Assembly (NCBI GenBank): GCA_964593555.1
Contig: CAZQIC010000117.1
Location: forward strand, 1-15,372
DNA length: 15,372 bases
Origin: CAZQIC01 sp964593555
Lineage (GTDB): Bacteria; Bacteroidota; Bacteroidia; JAFLBG01
Direction: 5' to 3'
Below, piece by piece: positions 13,410 to 15,372 of the stretch. A program made the position numbers and the translations under genes. Positions within the stretch are counted from its first letter, which is position 1. Each line of letters begins with the position of its first letter. Under the pieces are notes generated by a model. It was not told the origin of the DNA, made no database searches, and saw nothing but the letters and a program-made list of their open reading frames with translations.

Positions 13410-14503
13410 GTAAATCCAATTCCAAGTTCAGGATGATCTAAAATATGCAAATGAGATTTCATTGATAATGTTGCAAAAATGTTGTCGTTAAAATAATGTT
13501 TTACCATTCCCCTATTATACATTTTATAATGTGAGGCCTTATCCACAAAGCCAATGTATAAACCTTCCTGCAATATTAAACTTGTTTTATTGTACACCAA
13601 CTCCTGCGACAAATGTATTCCGGTTTTATAATCGTAGGTGTTTTTATAACTATAGTTATTCCTTGCAAGCATCTCTGTTTGCGTTGCTGAATCATAAAAA
13701 AAATCTGCCCCCAGACCAAAATTTACTATGCGAAAACATTTCCATTTGTATTCAAGGCCCAAAGAAAATGTTGAATAAAATTTTGACTGCAGTGCCTTTG
13801 CATGCTTTCCTCCAAAGGCACAAACAATTTCATATACATGACTTTTTTCGAAGGGATCAAGTGTTACATCCTGCTTTTCTTTTGCAGTACCAACGAGGTA
13901 TCCAATGCCGCCATATATACTTATATAGTTTATTCCCACATTTGGCTCACGTAAATTACCATTTGAAAAATGACCAAAAGAAAGTCCGGCAGATAAATTT
14001 ATTTTTTTTGACAATAGATAATTAGTTCCAATTTTAAAATGAAAATGCGCATTAAGATTTGAACCCACCACAACATTCTCATAGTTAGTTCCCAATTCAT
14101 ATTTCCTGGTGACGTATGACAGGCCTATACCAACTTTATTATCCAGACTAAATTTATTATGACTGTACAGATGGAAAATCGCATATGGGTATATTGCCAA
14201 TTCATTGCCATTTACTTTTTTGTTCCCAAGGGTAGAATAAAAAAAAGACAATCCGTATGAGGGATAATTATACAATTTTTCCCATGTGTTTTTTCCATAA
14301 GTTTGTTTTGTAAAATTAAATTCGCCCGACCTCACATTATCATTCACAACATAAGTAAAATTACTGTATTCGGGAAGGACTTTGCCATAACTATAAACGG
14401 GCTCAAGCCATGCCCCATTCAAAATACCTGCACCCGTTTTTGAAGATACAAGGATGCCTATGAATAAAAAAAGGGAGCGTACCGGTAAGTTTTTTAACAA
14501 CAC
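13400..14503 (-). CDS. PagL-like acyloxyacyl hydrolase (lipid A 3-O-deacylase family) barrel
   Basis: This 367-residue protein is predicted to be an outer-membrane barrel that removes an acyl chain from lipid A. An N-terminal hydrophobic signal (RSLFLFIGILVSSKTGAG) is followed by barrel strands. The PagL-type motif appears as LSAGLSFGHFSNGNLREPN, with candidate catalytic H178 and S180, and then the strand YISIYGGIGYLVG. The end HILDHPELGIGFTWK is a typical membrane strand. The protein is longer than classical PagL (about 150-190 residues) but in the range of Bacteroidota acyloxyacyl hydrolases. No ATG is available in frame. The start is GTG at 14503 or TTG at 14500, because an in-frame TAA lies 33 bases upstream. 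A one-mismatch promoter box (GATTTTTG) sits at 14550-14557. It is the first gene of the operon with the GIN lipoprotein and papain-like genes. Confidence 0.75.
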   Translation of the reverse strand: MLLKNLPVRSLFLFIGILVSSKTGAGILNGAWLEPVYSYGKVLPEYSNFTYVVNDNVRSGEFNFTKQTYGKNTWEKLYNYPSYGLSFFYSTLGNKKVNGNELAIYPYAIFHLYSHNKFSLDNKVGIGLSYVTRKYELGTNYENVVVGSNLNAHFHFKIGTNYLLSKKINLSAGLSFGHFSNGNLREPNVGINYISIYGGIGYLVGTAKEKQDVTLDPFEKSHVYEIVCAFGGKHAKALQSKFYSTFSLGLEYKWKCFRIVNFGLGADFFYDSATQTEMLARNNYSYKNTYDYKTGIHLSQELVYNKTSLILQEGLYIGFVDKASHYKMYNRGMVKHYFNDNIFATLSMKSHLHILDHPELGIGFTWK

Positions 14504-14805
14504 AGTTAAAATTAAACATAATTGAACAACGACACATTATCCATAAAATCAAAAATCTGGAATTATGAAGAAAAAATCTTACATCTATAGAATCACAATT
14601 TCTTGATACACTCCATTTTTTCATACCTCATTACTCCATCGTAAAATTCAAAAGGCGAGATATTGAAAAAAGTAACCACAATCTTACATATGTAATATCA
14701 CCCTAATTATTTGATTATCAATAATTTAAAATTGGTTAATTACATCCTTGTTCCTATTTTAGTTTGTATGTTGGCTATTTTGTTGATCTACTAAGCACCT
14801 AATAA
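14504..14805. other. Divergent intergenic region, no gene seen
   Basis: This AT-rich gap of 302 bases separates the - strand PagL-like operon from the + strand PAS gene. It should hold both promoters, but only a one-mismatch -7 box on the - strand (14550-14557) was found, and none of quality for the + strand. It contains a perfect 12-bp palindrome (ttacatatgtaa, 14684-14695). The longest ATG ORFs inside are too short or overlap the neighbouring gene in a shadow frame. Confidence 0.5.
14684..14695. promoter_or_regulatory. 12-bp perfect palindrome, possible operator
   Basis: The palindrome ttacatatgtaa lies midway between two divergent genes, where a dimeric regulator might bind. AT-rich palindromes of this length also arise by chance, so this is a weak call. 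Confidence 0.2.
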
Positions 14806-15335
14806 ATGTCCCCACCTATCAATTTTCAAATTTTATTTGAATCGGCGCCTGGTCTGTACCTGGTTCTTTCTCCTGACCTAACCATTGTTGCGGTGAGCGA
14901 ACCCTACTTAAATGCAACCATGACAAAGCGAGCAGATATCATCGGCCGGGGATTATTCGATGTTTTTCCCGATAACCCGGATGACGACAAAGCTGATGGA
15001 GCCTCGAATCTCAACGACTCATTGAACTATGTCATAAAAAATGGTCAGCCACATACTATGGCTATTCAAAAATATGATATCGTAGACCCGACAATACATT
15101 TGAAGAACGATTCTGGAGCCCAATAAACAAACCCATTTTAAATGGTGATAAAAAATTAGCTTATATCATTCATCGGGTAGAAGATGTTACAGAATTTATA
15201 AGATTGAAAAAAGAAGATGAAAAAAGGGATGAAATGAACAAGCAGCTGCGCGACCGTGTAACGAAAATGGAAACAGAAGTAGAGGTATATAAACTTGCGC
15301 AGGAAATTCAAAATTTAAATATAGGGGAGTTCTAA
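14806..15335 (+). pseudogene. PAS-domain signalling protein, frameshifted and without visible kinase
   Basis: The first frame encodes 106 residues starting MSPPINFQILFESAPGLYLV and ending at a TAA at 15124-15126. The match to a PAS domain continues in another frame from 15081: RRPDNTFEERFWSPINKP and on through a conserved IIHRVEDVTEF segment. The original codons around 15076-15089 were probably gat atc cgt aga ccc, with one C lost at 15081. Restored, the protein would have about 176 residues: a PAS domain (about 5-130) and a charged coiled-coil (LKKEDEKRDEMNKQLRDRVT...). It stops at TAA 15333-15335 after EIQNLNIGEF. In related sensor kinases this coiled-coil leads into a HisKA domain, which is absent here; only 37 bases remain in the window. 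It is either a decayed sensor gene or an intact PAS protein hidden by a sequencing error. Confidence 0.65.
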
Positions 15336-15372
15336 AAATCAAATTGTTAATAAATAACGATATAACTAATTG

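Noticed and set aside
13531..14025. A 164-codon + strand ORF
   Set aside because: It lies entirely antisense to the PagL-like gene and its translation is rich in Tyr/His/Leu without recognisable motifs, as expected of a shadow frame.
14403..14624. A 73-codon - strand ORF overlapping the start of the PagL-like gene, which would provide an ATG
   Set aside because: It is in a different frame from the PagL-like coding sequence and lacks a signal peptide or domain. Joining it would need a frameshift that nothing else supports, while GTG/TTG starts give a good signal peptide directly.

Overview
The window looks like a chromosomal segment of a Bacteroidota bacterium. Four things point there: AT-rich sequence; TAnnTTTG promoter boxes close upstream of several genes; many signal peptides ending in A-Q or S-Q; and a giant secreted protein that ends in the gliding-motility/type IX secretion (T9SS type B) C-terminal domain. 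No rRNA or tRNA gene and no CRISPR array was seen. Genus and species cannot be fixed from the sequence.

Layout. (1) 113-3518, + strand: an envelope cluster of an OmpA-family protein with a PD40 propeller, then two signal-peptide-bearing proteins that read as outer-membrane beta-barrels, closed by a strong hairpin terminator at 3542-3572. (2) 3626-3767: a previously easy-to-miss 35-residue ORF with its own promoter box and one predicted membrane helix. (3) 3784-4587, - strand: ttcA, the tRNA 2-thiocytidine synthetase, whose start is better placed at 4587 than at the longest-ORF start. (4) 4812-9752, + strand: a 1646-residue secreted multidomain surface protein (DUF7948-like N-terminus, SBBP propeller, PKD, SprB repeats, PKD, T9SS type B sorting domain). 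(5) 9882-10001: a decayed copy of the last 39 codons of that kind of protein. (6) 10054-11589: a helical TPR-like cytoplasmic protein. (7) 11590-12049: a gene-free stretch packed with hairpins. It holds a MITE-like element of about 305 bp with 17-bp terminal inverted repeats and a 10-bp flanking direct repeat, followed by a short decayed copy of the 3' end of the TPR-like gene. (8) 14503-12050, - strand: a tight three-gene operon encoding a PagL-like lipid A deacylase-type barrel, a GIN-domain (DUF2807) lipoprotein and a permuted papain-like (YiiX/NlpC-P60 type) enzyme. (9) 14806-15335, + strand: a PAS-domain signalling gene broken by a one-base deletion and lacking a kinase module within the window.

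How it fits together. Almost everything concerns the cell envelope or surface: peptidoglycan anchoring, barrels, a T9SS cargo, lipid A remodelling and a surface-type lipoprotein. ttcA is housekeeping. The most notable structural pattern is that the giant T9SS gene and the TPR-like gene are each followed by a degraded copy of a matching 3' end. This suggests that a tandem array of such gene pairs once stood here and collapsed, with the hairpin-rich element sitting at the second scar. I found no defence system, secondary-metabolite cluster or clearly new biochemical system.
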